This document shows, piece by piece, positions 7,387 to 18,156 of a stretch of DNA of 64,000 nucleotides. The translations under genes and the position numbers were made by a program. Every line of letters begins with the position of its first letter. Within the stretch, counting starts at the first letter, position 1. The DNA lies in contig NZ_CP083439.1 of NCBI RefSeq assembly GCF_021919125.1, forward strand, positions 434,001 through 498,000, read 5' to 3'. Under the pieces are notes generated by a model. The model ran no database searches. It was not told the DNA's origin and saw only the letters and a program-made list of their open reading frames with translations. The stretch is from Clavibacter sp. A6099. Lineage in GTDB: Bacteria; Actinomycetota; Actinomycetes; Actinomycetales; Microbacteriaceae.

Positions 7387-8016
7387 TCAGCCCTCGATCA
7401 GGTCGCGCTCGGGCGGCACGGAGGTCCACAGCTTGACGACACGACGGCCGAGCGCGCGCTCGAGGCCGCCGAGCGCCTTGACCACGAAGATCGTGGTCCG
7501 GGCGGGGGATCCGGCCTTCGAGAAGCCGCGGTCGACCGCGCGCACCCAGGTCTCCGCGGCGATCTTCGCGGTCGAGTAGTTGGCGCCGCCGGGGTAGGGC
7601 CGCTGCACGGCGGTGGAGGAGACGATGGCGAGGCGGCCGGCGTCGGACGCCTGCAGGTCGGCGTCGAACGCGCGCGTGGTGTTGCGCAGCGTGGTCACGA
7701 GCCGCTCGTGGAGGAAGTCCCAGTCGTCGTCGGTCTGGCCCTCGAGCCCGTTGCCGCCGCGCCAGCCGCCGACCAGGTGGATGAGCCCGTCGACGCCGCC
7801 GAGGTCGGCCCGGATCCGCTCCGCCAGCTCCACGACGGCCGCGTGGTCGGCGAGGTCGCAGACCTCGCGGCGGGACGCGTCGACGTCCGCTAGCCGGCCC
7901 GCGTCGGTGCCGACGGCGACGACCCGCGCGCCCGCCGCCGCCAGCTCGGCGCAGACCGCGCGCCCGGCCGCGCTCGACGCGCCCGCGACCACGACCACGC
8001 GGCCGTCGACGCTCAC
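7387..8016 (-). CDS. short-chain dehydrogenase/reductase partner of DUF6421
   Basis: 209 residues. The amino end VVVVAGASSAAGRAVCAEL is a Rossmann nucleotide-binding turn in which the usual second glycine of GxxxGxG is alanine; GLIHLVGGWRGG is strand 4, SSTAVQ the catalytic serine region and YSTAK the Tyr-x3-Lys pair. The protein is shorter than classical SDRs at its end. Its GTG overlaps the DUF6421 stop as GTGA, so the two are translationally coupled and probably act together; substrate unknown. Confidence 0.8.
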   Translation of the reverse strand: MSVDGRVVVVAGASSAAGRAVCAELAAAGARVVAVGTDAGRLADVDASRREVCDLADHAAVVELAERIRADLGGVDGLIHLVGGWRGGNGLEGQTDDDWDFLHERLVTTLRNTTRAFDADLQASDAGRLAIVSSTAVQRPYPGGANYSTAKIAAETWVRAVDRGFSKAGSPARTTIFVVKALGGLERALGRRVVKLWTSVPPERDLIEG

Positions 8017-9434
8017 GCGGCCTGCCCCGTGATCCCGGCGGTGGATCCGATGACGTCGCGCATCTTCTTCTCCAGCGCCTCGAAGAACATGCTGAGCGGG
8101 AACTCGTCGTCGAGCACGAGGTCGGTGAGGCCCTTCGGCGGCCCGTCGAGCGGCAGCGCATCCGGCCCCTTCGCCCAGGTGGACGCGGGGTGCGGCGTGA
8201 CCGTCTCGGTGACCATCGCGTAGGCGGCCAGCCAGTGCGCGGTCTTCGGCCGGTCGATGGAGCGCCAGTAGAGGTCGTTCACGCGGTCGGCGAGGGCGAT
8301 CACCACGTCGGCGACGTCGTCCCAGTCGATCGTGAGGCGCGTGTCGGTCCAGTGCAGCACGTGGTGCTGGTGCAGCCACGCGAACAGGAGCTGGCCGCCG
8401 AGGCCGTCGTAGTTGCGCACGCGGGATCCGGTGATGGCGAAGCGGAAGATGCGGTCGAAGATCACCGCGTGCTGCACGAGGCCGGCGCGCTCGAGCAGCG
8501 CGTCGTCGGCGGCGGTCCGCTCGGCGGGATCCATCGCGGCGAGCCGGCGCTGGATCGCGACGGCCTCGCGGAACGCGGTGAGGTCGCAGCGCAGCTCCTC
8601 GATCGAGTAGAGGAAGAACGGCATCCGCTGCTTGATCATGAACGGGTCGAACGGCAGGTCGCCGCGCATGTGCGTGCGGTCGTGGATGAGGTCCCACATC
8701 ACGAAGGTCTCCTCCGCGAGCCGCTGGTCCTCCAGCAGGCGCCGCGCGTCGTCCGGCAGCTCGAGCTTCGTGACCTCGGCCGCGTGGCGCACCACGCGGC
8801 GGAAGCGGGCGGCCTCGCGGTCGGCGAAGATCGCGCCCCAGGTGAAGGTCGGGATCTCGCGCATCGCGACGGTCTCGGGGAACAGCACGGCCGAGTTGGT
8901 GTCGTAGCCGGGCGTGAAGTCGACGAAGCGGATGGGGACGAACAGCGCGTTGCCGTAGTCGCCCGCCTCCAGCTCGGCGACGAACTCGGGCCACACGACC
9001 TCGATGAGCACGGCCTCGACGAGGCGGCTCGCGCTGCCGTTCTGCGTGGTCATCGGGAAGACGACGAGGTGCCGGATCCCGTCCACGCGATCGCGCTGCG
9101 GCTGGAACGCGTCCAGGGAGTCGAGGAAGTCGGGCACGCCGAGCCCGGCGTCGACCCAGCGCGCGAAGTCCACGTCGAGCGCGGCGAGGTAGGCGGCGTC
9201 GTGGGGGAAGAGCGGGGCGAGCGCGCGGACGGAGTCGCGGATGGTCTGGATCAGCCGCGCGGCGTCCGCGTGGTGCGCGGCGTCGGGGACCGAGCCGTCC
9301 TTGACCTGCATGGGCTGGAGCGCGACGGCGGCGTCCTTGAGGGCGAGCCAGGCGGGGGAGGAGGCGACGGTCGCGACGTCCTCGACGACCTCGGGCTCGC
9401 CGATGACGGCTGCGGTGGGTGCGGCGCTGGACAT
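8013..9434 (-). CDS. DUF6421 family protein
   Basis: 473 residues, soluble, no signal peptide. I recognise it as the actinobacterial DUF6421 family from the overall sequence, including HLVVFPMTTQNGS, FVDFTPGYDTNSAVLFPET and MWDLIHDRTHMRGDLPFDP. The HDRTH and several His/Asp clusters could bind metal, but that is a guess. GGAGG precedes the ATG at good spacing, with a -10-like TACGGT about 40 bases upstream. Coupled to the downstream SDR gene, which suggests a two-enzyme pathway step. Confidence 0.75.
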   Translation of the reverse strand: MSSAAPTAAVIGEPEVVEDVATVASSPAWLALKDAAVALQPMQVKDGSVPDAAHHADAARLIQTIRDSVRALAPLFPHDAAYLAALDVDFARWVDAGLGVPDFLDSLDAFQPQRDRVDGIRHLVVFPMTTQNGSASRLVEAVLIEVVWPEFVAELEAGDYGNALFVPIRFVDFTPGYDTNSAVLFPETVAMREIPTFTWGAIFADREAARFRRVVRHAAEVTKLELPDDARRLLEDQRLAEETFVMWDLIHDRTHMRGDLPFDPFMIKQRMPFFLYSIEELRCDLTAFREAVAIQRRLAAMDPAERTAADDALLERAGLVQHAVIFDRIFRFAITGSRVRNYDGLGGQLLFAWLHQHHVLHWTDTRLTIDWDDVADVVIALADRVNDLYWRSIDRPKTAHWLAAYAMVTETVTPHPASTWAKGPDALPLDGPPKGLTDLVLDDEFPLSMFFEALEKKMRDVIGSTAGITGQAA

Positions 9435-9571
9435 GGATCGACCTCCGATCGTGCGGGTGGCGTGCGGTGCCTCCACCGTATCCGCGGGATCGGCGCCGGA
9501 TCGTGTCCCGCGTGCCGGATCCGCGCGTGGATTAGAGCGGCGACGCAGCATCCGTGCGCGAGCGGCGAGTG

Positions 9572-10138
9572 CTACGCCTCGTCGTCGGCCGGCACGGGCG
9601 TCGTCGTCCCCGTCTCGTGGTCGCGCCGGAGGATCGCGTAGCCGACGGATGCACGCGGCTCGCCGCCCACGACGGGCCAGCCGTCGCGGTAGTGCGCCTC
9701 CTTCACGAAGCCCGCGCGCACGAGCACGCGGCGCATCGCGCGGTTGTCGTCGCGCGTCTGCGCCTCGAAGCGCGTCACGTGCGGGTACGAGCTGAACACG
9801 TGAGCGGTCAGCGCGCGCACCACCGGCGCGCCGAGCCCGCGACCGCGCGCGGCCTCCGCGAGGCGCAGGTCGAACAGCACGCCCGGATCCGCGAGGTCGT
9901 CGAGCACGACGAGGCCCACGCGGCCGGATCCCGCGACCTCGACCCACAGGGCCGCGTGCTCGGGCCCGGAGAAGTCGCCGTCGGCGATGCGCGCGTCGAC
10001 GTCCGCGGCCGTCGGCCGGGGCCGGACGTGGAACGGGAACGCGTTCGAGGTCAGGAACTCCCGGAGCGCGTCGCGGTCGCGCTCGACGTCGACGGGGACC
10101 AGCGCGGCGGCCGGGGATGCGGGCGGGGTCTCGGGCAT
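9572..10138 (-). CDS. GNAT-family N-acetyltransferase
   Basis: 188 residues. The acetyl-CoA site is LRLAEAARGRGLGAPVVRALTAHVF (motif A, R-G-x-G-L/A), followed by RFEAQTRDDNRAMRRVLVRAGFVKEAHYR, typical of RimJ/RimL-like members that acetylate amino groups. Substrate cannot be inferred. GGAGGACC precedes the ATG. Monocistronic and divergent from the Pit operon. Confidence 0.8.
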   Translation of the reverse strand: MPETPPASPAAALVPVDVERDRDALREFLTSNAFPFHVRPRPTAADVDARIADGDFSGPEHAALWVEVAGSGRVGLVVLDDLADPGVLFDLRLAEAARGRGLGAPVVRALTAHVFSSYPHVTRFEAQTRDDNRAMRRVLVRAGFVKEAHYRDGWPVVGGEPRASVGYAILRRDHETGTTTPVPADDEA

Positions 10139-10266
10139 GGGGGTCCTCCGGGTCGGTTCGAGCGACGGCAGCGGGGGCCGGCTTCTCCACAGGCGCGGGT
10201 GAACAGCGGGTGAACCCGACGGTCCCCCGTAGTGGGGACATGCGAGCAGGGCGCAGGATCATCGCC

Positions 10267-11484
10267 GTGGATCCATTCATTCTCCTCGTGCTCGTCGTCA
10301 TCACGGCGCTCGCCTTCGACTTCACCAACGGCTTCCATGACACGGCGAACGCCATGGCGACCTCCATCGCCACCGGCGCGCTGAAGCCCAAGGTGGCCGT
10401 CACGCTCTCCGCGGTGCTCAACCTGGTCGGCGCGTTCCTCAGCATCGAGGTCGCGCTCACGGTCACGAACGCGGTCGTGAAGATCCAGGACAAGTCGGGC
10501 GCCCCCGACCCGGCTCTGCTGCAGGGCGGCGGATCCGCGCTGCTGCTCATCGTGCTCGCGGGCCTCATCGGCGGCATCGTCTGGAACCTGCTCACCTGGC
10601 TGCTCGGCCTCCCGTCGAGCTCCTCGCACGCGCTGTTCGGCGGCCTCATCGGCTCGACGCTCGCGGGCCTCGGGCTGAACGGCGTGAACTGGGCGGGCGA
10701 CGGATCCAAGCTCGACGGCGTCGTGGGCAAGGTGATCCTGCCGGCGCTCATGTCGCCGATCCTCGCCGGGGCGGTGGCCGCCGTCGGCACCTGGCTGGTG
10801 TTCCGGATCATCGGGAACCTCGCCGGGCGCGGGCTCGACCGCACCTTCCGCATCGGCCAGATCGGCAGCGCCTCCCTCGTCTCGCTCGCGCACGGCACGA
10901 ACGACGCGCAGAAGACCATGGGAGTCATCACGCTCGCGCTCATCGCGGCGGGCGGCTGGACCGACACCGAGTCCGTGCCGTTCTGGGTCAAGATCAGCTG
11001 CGCGCTCGCCATCTCGCTCGGCACCTACATCGGCGGCTGGCGCATCATCCGCACGGTCGGCAAGGGCCTCGTCGAGATCGACACGCACCAGGGCATGGCG
11101 GCCGAGAGCTCGTCGGCCGCGGTCATCCTCGCCTCCAGCCACCTCGGATTCGCGCTCTCCACCACGCACGTCGCGACCGGATCCATCCTCGGCTCCGGCG
11201 TCGGCCGCCCCGGCGCGCAGGTGCGCTGGAGGGTTGCGCTGCGCATGGTCGTGGCGTGGATCATCACCCTCCCGGCCGCCGCCCTCGTCGGCGCGGTCAT
11301 GTGGTGGCTCGGTCACCTCATCGGCGGAGCGGCCGGCGGCATCGCGATGACGCTCGTGCTCGTCGCCGTCGCGATCACCGTCTACGTCCGCTCCCGCAAG
11401 GACGACGTGGGCGCGCACAACGTCAACGACGAGTGGTCCGACGAGAAGGCCGCCCGCCCCGCCACCCAGCCCGCCGACGCCTGA
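10267..11484 (+). CDS. pit: inorganic phosphate transporter, Pit family
   Basis: 405 residues. The two inverted halves each carry the family signature: FDFTNGFHDTANAMAT near the start and VSLAHGTNDAQKTMG in the middle. Further conserved stretches are LPSSSSHALFGG and STTHVATGSILGSG. About ten membrane segments; cation-coupled low-affinity phosphate (metal-phosphate) uptake. The GTG at 10267 has AGGA eight bases upstream; an in-frame ATG at 10240 would add nine residues but has a poor ribosome site. Heads an operon with a small membrane protein and a DUF3349 protein. Confidence 0.88.
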   Translation: MDPFILLVLVVITALAFDFTNGFHDTANAMATSIATGALKPKVAVTLSAVLNLVGAFLSIEVALTVTNAVVKIQDKSGAPDPALLQGGGSALLLIVLAGLIGGIVWNLLTWLLGLPSSSSHALFGGLIGSTLAGLGLNGVNWAGDGSKLDGVVGKVILPALMSPILAGAVAAVGTWLVFRIIGNLAGRGLDRTFRIGQIGSASLVSLAHGTNDAQKTMGVITLALIAAGGWTDTESVPFWVKISCALAISLGTYIGGWRIIRTVGKGLVEIDTHQGMAAESSSAAVILASSHLGFALSTTHVATGSILGSGVGRPGAQVRWRVALRMVVAWIITLPAAALVGAVMWWLGHLIGGAAGGIAMTLVLVAVAITVYVRSRKDDVGAHNVNDEWSDEKAARPATQPADA

Positions 11485-11495
11485 AGGACCCCGCC

Positions 11496-11807
11496 ATGCT
11501 CCCCCTCTTCTTCTCCGCGGTCGGCCAGGTCGCCCTCGTCGCCCTCCTCCTCGGCGCCGGCCTGCCCGCCCTCTTCGCGCTCGGCGTGCGGTCCTTCGCG
11601 CTCGCCAGCCCCGAGACCAGCGGCCGCGTCGCCGGATCCGACTCCGCGCGTCGCACGCCGCCCGTCGTCCTCCAGGTGGCCGGCGCCCTCTGCTACGCGG
11701 TCGTCGTCCTCGCCGTGATCGCGGGCCTCACGCTCATCATCGCGACGGGCCTCGGCCAGACGGTGAGCTTCGAGCACGTCATCCCGACCTTCACCTCGAA
11801 GGGCTGA
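11496..11807 (+). CDS. small membrane protein of the Pit operon
   Basis: 103 residues with two hydrophobic helices (FFSAVGQVALVALLLGAGLPALFAL and the stretch around LCYAVVVLAVIAGLTLII) joined by a polar loop. It begins 11 bases after pit with GAAGGA upstream and ends two bases before the DUF3349 gene. The small membrane gene between a Pit transporter and DUF3349 suggests a transporter-associated subunit; no direct evidence. Confidence 0.75.
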   Translation: MLPLFFSAVGQVALVALLLGAGLPALFALGVRSFALASPETSGRVAGSDSARRTPPVVLQVAGALCYAVVVLAVIAGLTLIIATGLGQTVSFEHVIPTFTSKG

Positions 11808-11809
11808 CC

Positions 11810-12520
11810 ATGACCGACAGCGCATCCGAGGCCGGCGGGCCCGGCGACGGCGCGACCGGCGTCGTCGTCCCCGGCCGTTCCGACCGTGGCATCGTCCAGC
11901 GCGTCGTCGGCTGGCTGCGTGCGGGCTACCCGTCCGGCGTGCCGGACCAGGACTACGTGCCGTTGCTCGGGATCCTCCGTCGCAGCCTCACCGCCGAGGA
12001 GCTCGAGCAGGTGGTCGACCAGCTCGTCGACGACGCGGTCGCGGCCGAGGCCGCCGGCGAGGAGATGGGCAGGAGCCAGCTCCGCGAGCGCGTCGAGGCG
12101 ATGCTGCTCGGCCCGGCCATGCCCGAGGACCTGGTGCGCGTCTCGGCGCGGCTGGCGGCCGCGGGCTGGCCGCTCGGATCCCCGGAGGACCTGCACGAGC
12201 CGGACGCCGCCGACGCGCGCGCGACCGAGCGCACGGGCCTCGTCTCCCGCATCGTGTCGTGGCTGCGCGCCGGATACCCGGCCGGGCTCCCCGAGCAGGA
12301 CTTCGTCCCGCTGCTCGCGCTGCTGCGTCGCCGTCTCAGCGACGAGGAGGTGCAGGAGGTGAGCGCCCGGCTCGCATCCGAGGGCGGGCTGCCCGCCAGC
12401 CGCCTCGACGTCGCCTCCGCCATCGCGGGCGTCACCTCCGAGATGCCGTCGGACGCCGACATCGAGCGCGTGCGCGCCTACCTCGAGTCCCACGGCTGGC
12501 CGGAGGGCTTCCGCATCTGA
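11810..12520 (+). CDS. protein with two tandem DUF3349 domains
   Basis: 236 residues made of two related units: VGWLRAGYPSGVPDQDYVPL (about residue 32) and VSWLRAGYPAGLPEQDFVPL (about residue 147), each continuing into LLRRxLxxEE and a long acidic helix. DUF3349 is a small actinobacterial domain of unknown function, familiar as a single-copy protein of about 100 residues, so this looks like an internal duplication. Soluble and acidic. Last gene of the pit operon, so a regulatory or adaptor role for phosphate uptake is possible. Confidence 0.75.
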   Translation: MTDSASEAGGPGDGATGVVVPGRSDRGIVQRVVGWLRAGYPSGVPDQDYVPLLGILRRSLTAEELEQVVDQLVDDAVAAEAAGEEMGRSQLRERVEAMLLGPAMPEDLVRVSARLAAAGWPLGSPEDLHEPDAADARATERTGLVSRIVSWLRAGYPAGLPEQDFVPLLALLRRRLSDEEVQEVSARLASEGGLPASRLDVASAIAGVTSEMPSDADIERVRAYLESHGWPEGFRI

Positions 12521-12637
12521 TCGGGGCCCGCCCTCAGGAGCTCGCCCCCTTCGGCTCGCGGCGATCGAGGGCTGGCACCGCAGCTGATCCACGGTCGGCT
12601 ACCGGTCGGTGCGCTGATGCGGGTGCGATGACGTGCC

Positions 12638-12894
12638 GTGGCCGACTCCCCCGAGGGCGACTCCGCGACGGGTCGCCCCCTGCGCATCTTCGTCACCCTC
12701 ACGCGGACGCGCACCGTGCAGACGGCCGTGGAGATCGGCCGCCGGTCGGGCCTGCCGAGCACCACGGCGCACCGCATCGTGAGCGAGCGGGTGGACGCGG
12801 GACTGCTCGAGCGCGACGACGAGCGCCGTCTCCACCGGCCGTCGCCGTCCCCGTCCGCGACGGGTCGGGCCTCCCGGTGCCCGCCCGCTGCTAG
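12638..12894 (+). pseudogene. remnant of an IclR-type regulator
   Basis: From a GTG at 12638 the frame encodes a winged helix of the IclR type (RTVQTAVEIGRRSGLPSTTA, then HRIVSERVDAGLLERDD). It then runs into non-family sequence, while the +1 frame at 12835-12894 reads PPAVAVPVRDGSGLPV and stops, resembling the carboxyl end of an IclR effector domain. The whole effector domain in between is missing. I read this as a deletion plus frame change; a functional short HTH protein is less likely. Confidence 0.55.
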
Positions 12895-14378
12895 GGGTAC
12901 CCGACGAAGCCCTCCCACGCGGCGCGACGCGGCCCGTGGGGATCGTCGACGATCGTCCGCTCGCGCGTGTAGACCTGCGTCGCGCGCCTGTCCGCGTCGT
13001 AGAGCGGCCACTCCGGGCCGGGGCCGCTCCCGTGCGCGAAGGACACGAGGTCCGCGCGGAGGGCGCCGGCGACGTCGGCATCGGATCGCGAGGCGCCGAT
13101 GGCCTTCTCGATGCGGTCGAGCTGTCCGAACAGCAGGGCGATGTCGGATCCGTGCGTCACGCCGAAGCCGAGCAGTGACATGAGCCGCGGGCCCCTGTCG
13201 AGGCGGAACATCCGGGTCGGGGCGTAGCGGCTGTGCGCCTCGGCGACGGCGACGGCCGGGTGCCAGAAGGCCGCGTCGCCGCCGATCCGCGCCTCGTCGA
13301 CCCGCCCCCGGGAGGAGTACGCCCCGCGGACGCGGTCGAGCGTCCCCGCGGGCGACGCGGCGAAGAGCCTCTCGAGCTCATCCCGGGACGATGCGAGCTC
13401 GCCCTTCATGGCCTTCTGGAAGACCGTGTGCTCGTCGTGGCAGGTGCCGATCATGAGGGGCAGTCGGAGCGCGCGCCCGCCGCGATACGCGTCGATCGGC
13501 GCTTCGGGGAGCAGATCGCCGTCGACGACGTAGCTCATGCTGATGGTGCCCGTGGTCTCCTCACGCGTCTGCCGGTCGAACGTCCTGGCGGCCGTGATGA
13601 GCGACCTCGCCGGCACGCGTCGGATCTCCGACACGTCGTCGCCGTCGAGCCCGAGCAGGCGGAGGTAGCGGGCCGTCCAGTCCTGCACCCGTTCCCGCGA
13701 GTAGACGTGGAAGGCCGGCGCGCTCGCGGACACCGCGCGGGCGAACAGCCCGGAGGCGGCGGGGGAGGCCAGGAGCGTCGTGACGGCCAGGGCCCCGGCG
13801 GACTGCCCGTAGATGGTGACGTTCTCCGGATCGCCCCCGAACGCGGCGATGTTGGACCGGATCCAGCGGAGAGCGGCCATCTGGTCTCGGAGGGCGAGGT
13901 TCGAGTCGTGGTCGCCGCCTCCGCTGCGCCCGGCGAGGTCGAGGAAGCCGAGCACCCCGACCCGGAAGTTGAAGGTCACCGCGATGACGTCGGAGTCGCC
14001 GATGAGCCGTTCCCCCGGATAGAGCGAGGACCTGCCGCTCCGGTTCCCGCCGCCGTAGATGAAGACGATGACCGGACGCGGGCCAGGCCGCCCCGTCCGC
14101 GCGGCGACGTTGACGGTCAGGCAGTCCTCGCTGACCGTCGGCTCACCGGGCACCTGGCGGCTCGAGCGGCCGAGGGGCGTCTCCCAGGGCCCTGGCCCGA
14201 ACTCGGCGGCCGGGCGGGTCCCCTCCCACGGCTCGGCGGGGGCCGGTGCACGGAACCGGCGCGGACCCACCGGGGCGGCGGCGTAGGGGATGCCGCGCCA
14301 GTGCTCGACGTCGCCCTCGACGACGCCCTGGACCCAGCCGTCCGCGGTCCGCACGGGCTGTCCGGGATCTCGATCCAT
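12891..14378 (-). CDS. type B carboxylesterase
   Basis: 495 residues, alpha/beta-hydrolase of the carboxylesterase/lipase type. Residues IPYAAAPVGPRRF and SEDCLTVNV are the family's amino-terminal signature, VFIYGGGN the oxyanion region, and VTIYGQSAGALA the nucleophile elbow. The acid is expected in GTCHDEHT and the histidine in FGVTHGSDIALLF, where family members have H-x-x-E/D. No signal peptide, so cytoplasmic. Substrate unknown; relatives hydrolyse p-nitrobenzyl and other esters. Divergent from the TetR-exporter pair. Confidence 0.85.
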   Translation of the reverse strand: MDRDPGQPVRTADGWVQGVVEGDVEHWRGIPYAAAPVGPRRFRAPAPAEPWEGTRPAAEFGPGPWETPLGRSSRQVPGEPTVSEDCLTVNVAARTGRPGPRPVIVFIYGGGNRSGRSSLYPGERLIGDSDVIAVTFNFRVGVLGFLDLAGRSGGGDHDSNLALRDQMAALRWIRSNIAAFGGDPENVTIYGQSAGALAVTTLLASPAASGLFARAVSASAPAFHVYSRERVQDWTARYLRLLGLDGDDVSEIRRVPARSLITAARTFDRQTREETTGTISMSYVVDGDLLPEAPIDAYRGGRALRLPLMIGTCHDEHTVFQKAMKGELASSRDELERLFAASPAGTLDRVRGAYSSRGRVDEARIGGDAAFWHPAVAVAEAHSRYAPTRMFRLDRGPRLMSLLGFGVTHGSDIALLFGQLDRIEKAIGASRSDADVAGALRADLVSFAHGSGPGPEWPLYDADRRATQVYTRERTIVDDPHGPRRAAWEGFVGYP

Positions 14379-14525
14379 GCGTCACTCGCTCTCTGTCGAT
14401 CTCGCATCGACGTGTTCACCGGTCGGATGGCCGGATGCCGCCGTTCGGGTCGTATCCCGTGCGCGGAGGCGGGTGACCGTGAGCCACGCGTCTCGCGTCG
14501 AACGGGAACCCGCGAGGAGTCCATA

Positions 14526-16915
<2,390 letters not shown>

Positions 16916-16973
16916 CCCGGGCATCCGGTCGGCGCACGACCCGTTGACGACGCGCTCCCCGGCTGGTCGAATC

Positions 16974-17017
16974 GCGGAAGGGCCGCCGTCTCCACGCGGA
17001 GGCGGCGGCCCTTCCGC
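16974..17017 (+). terminator. intrinsic terminator after the exporter
   Basis: A 15-base perfect stem, GCGGAAGGGCCGCCG against its complement at 17003-17017, extends by five more pairs (one G-U) to a four-base ACGC loop. No U-tract, as is common in high-GC actinobacteria. Confidence 0.8.
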
Positions 17018-17065
17018 GTCGGTCCCCGCCGCGGATCCCGTGCATCAGCCCCACCGGAGGTCGCC

Positions 17066-17509
17066 GTGAGCGAGCCCATCGTCATCACCCGCACGTTCGC
17101 GGCCTCCCCGGACCGCGTCTTCGACGCGTGGACCACCCCGGCCGACTTCGCCGCGTGGTTCGGCACCGCCGCGGTCGACGTGCCGCTCGACACCCTGCGG
17201 ATGGACGTGCGCGTCGGCGGCGCGTGGAGCGCGGTGATGCGCCTGCCCGACGGGAACGCCATCGACTGGGCGGGCGAGTACGTGGAGCTCGACCGGCCGT
17301 CGCGCATCGCGATGACGATGACCGACCGGCCCGACGAGCCCGCGGGCGAGCCGCTCACGGTCGACCTCGAGGAGGTCGCCGGCGGCGCGACGCGCATGAC
17401 CATGACGCAGCGCGCGGGCGAGTTCTCCGACGAGCAGCGCGAGATGACGATCCAGGGCTGGAGCGCCTTCTTCGACGTGATGGAGGGGCTGGTCGCGCCG
17501 AGCGGGTGA
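17066..17509 (+). CDS. SRPBCC/AHSA1-like domain protein
   Basis: 147 residues of the START-like AHSA1 family: TRTFAASPDRVFDAWTTPAD, AAWFG, VRVGGAWSAVM and the end MTIQGWSAFFDVMEGLVAP. These small hydrophobic-pocket proteins have mostly unknown ligands. GTG start with GGAGG six bases upstream. The last 70 bases of this gene are repeated beyond hipA (19483-19549), marking it as the site where the hipBA segment entered. Confidence 0.82.
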   Translation: MSEPIVITRTFAASPDRVFDAWTTPADFAAWFGTAAVDVPLDTLRMDVRVGGAWSAVMRLPDGNAIDWAGEYVELDRPSRIAMTMTDRPDEPAGEPLTVDLEEVAGGATRMTMTQRAGEFSDEQREMTIQGWSAFFDVMEGLVAPSG

Positions 17510-17523
17510 CCACTGCTGGTCGT

Positions 17524-17543
17524 GTCCGCATCCATCTGCGGAC
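17524..17543 (+). terminator. hairpin after the SRPBCC gene
   Basis: GTCCGCA, six bases, TGCGGAC: a perfect seven-pair stem 15 bases after the stop codon. Short for a terminator but well placed. Confidence 0.45.
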
Positions 17544-17582
17544 TCGACCTCGTGATCAGCGGGGTCGCCATGGAACGCGAAT

Positions 17583-17594
17583 GCGCCATGGCGC
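17583..17594. promoter_or_regulatory. palindrome upstream of hipBA (site 1)
   Basis: GCGCCATGGCGC, a perfect 12-base palindrome 71 bases before hipB. One of three palindromes packed into about 60 bases here. Confidence 0.35.
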
Positions 17595-17595
17595 C

Positions 17596-17612
17596 AATGT
17601 CACATGGACATT
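17596..17612. promoter_or_regulatory. palindrome upstream of hipBA (site 2)
   Basis: AATGTC, five bases, GACATT. AT-rich compared with the surroundings, as expected for a promoter region of an acquired gene pair. Confidence 0.4.
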
Positions 17613-17624
17613 CCATTTGTCGCG

Positions 17625-17642
17625 TGTAACATCGGCGTTACA
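17625..17642. promoter_or_regulatory. candidate HipB operator
   Basis: TGTAAC, six bases, GTTACA: a perfect dyad 22 bases before hipB, lying between a -35-like TTGTCG (17617-17622) and a -10-like TACATC (17639-17644). HipB proteins bind palindromes in their own promoter, so this is the best candidate site. Confidence 0.55.
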
Positions 17643-17664
17643 TCACGAGGTGAGGGGAGCGAGC

Positions 17665-18156
17665 ATGCGCGCATCGTGGTCGACGGATCTCGGTCGCATC
17701 GCGCGCCAGCGGCGGCTGGACCTGGGGTGGTCGCAGGAGGAACTGGCCGCGAAGGCGGAGGTGACGCGTCAGTGGCTGACGCGCTTCGAGACGGGCAAAG
17801 GCGATCCCACGCTGTCGAAGGTGCTGCGCGTCCTACGGGAACTCAAGCTGCATGTGGATGTGGCCGCCGAGGAGCGTGTCGCGGTCACACGGCCCCGCAC
17901 GACGATCCCGGTCTACAAGCCCGCAAGCGTGGACACGTCTCATCTCGCTGCCGCCCTGGAGCAGTTCGCCCTCGTCGCTTCGCGGGTGAAGAAGCCCGAT
18001 GAGAAGGCACTGGCGTCTGCTCTGGTCGCGATGCAAGACACCATGGCGGGGGCGATGGAACGGTTGTCGCGCTCCCAGCAGCAGATGCGGGGACAGGGGC
18101 AGCTCCCCTCCGGCTCCCGGTCTGCTCGCGGGGAAGACCAGCAGGAGGCGAAGTGA
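17665..18156 (+). CDS. hipB: HipB-like antitoxin, XRE-type regulator
   Basis: 163 residues. The helix-turn-helix is LGRIARQRRLDLGWSQEELA through EVTRQWLTRFETGKGDPTLS, followed by LRVLRELKLHVDV, the usual HipB ending. The tail of about 90 residues (Lys/Gln-rich, coiled-coil-like) is longer than in the E. coli protein and may contact HipA. GAGGGGAG precedes the ATG. Codon use is less GC-biased than in the flanking genes, and the pair sits inside a duplicated gene end, both signs of acquisition. Confidence 0.85.
   Translation: MRASWSTDLGRIARQRRLDLGWSQEELAAKAEVTRQWLTRFETGKGDPTLSKVLRVLRELKLHVDVAAEERVAVTRPRTTIPVYKPASVDTSHLAAALEQFALVASRVKKPDEKALASALVAMQDTMAGAMERLSRSQQQMRGQGQLPSGSRSARGEDQQEAK

Noticed and set aside
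9435-11024. Open frame on the minus strand extending far upstream of the DUF6421 start and antisense to the Pit gene
   Set aside because: The extra residues are the usual GC-driven shadow; the Pit reading frame on the other strand has clear family motifs, and DUF6421 has its own ribosome site at 9434.
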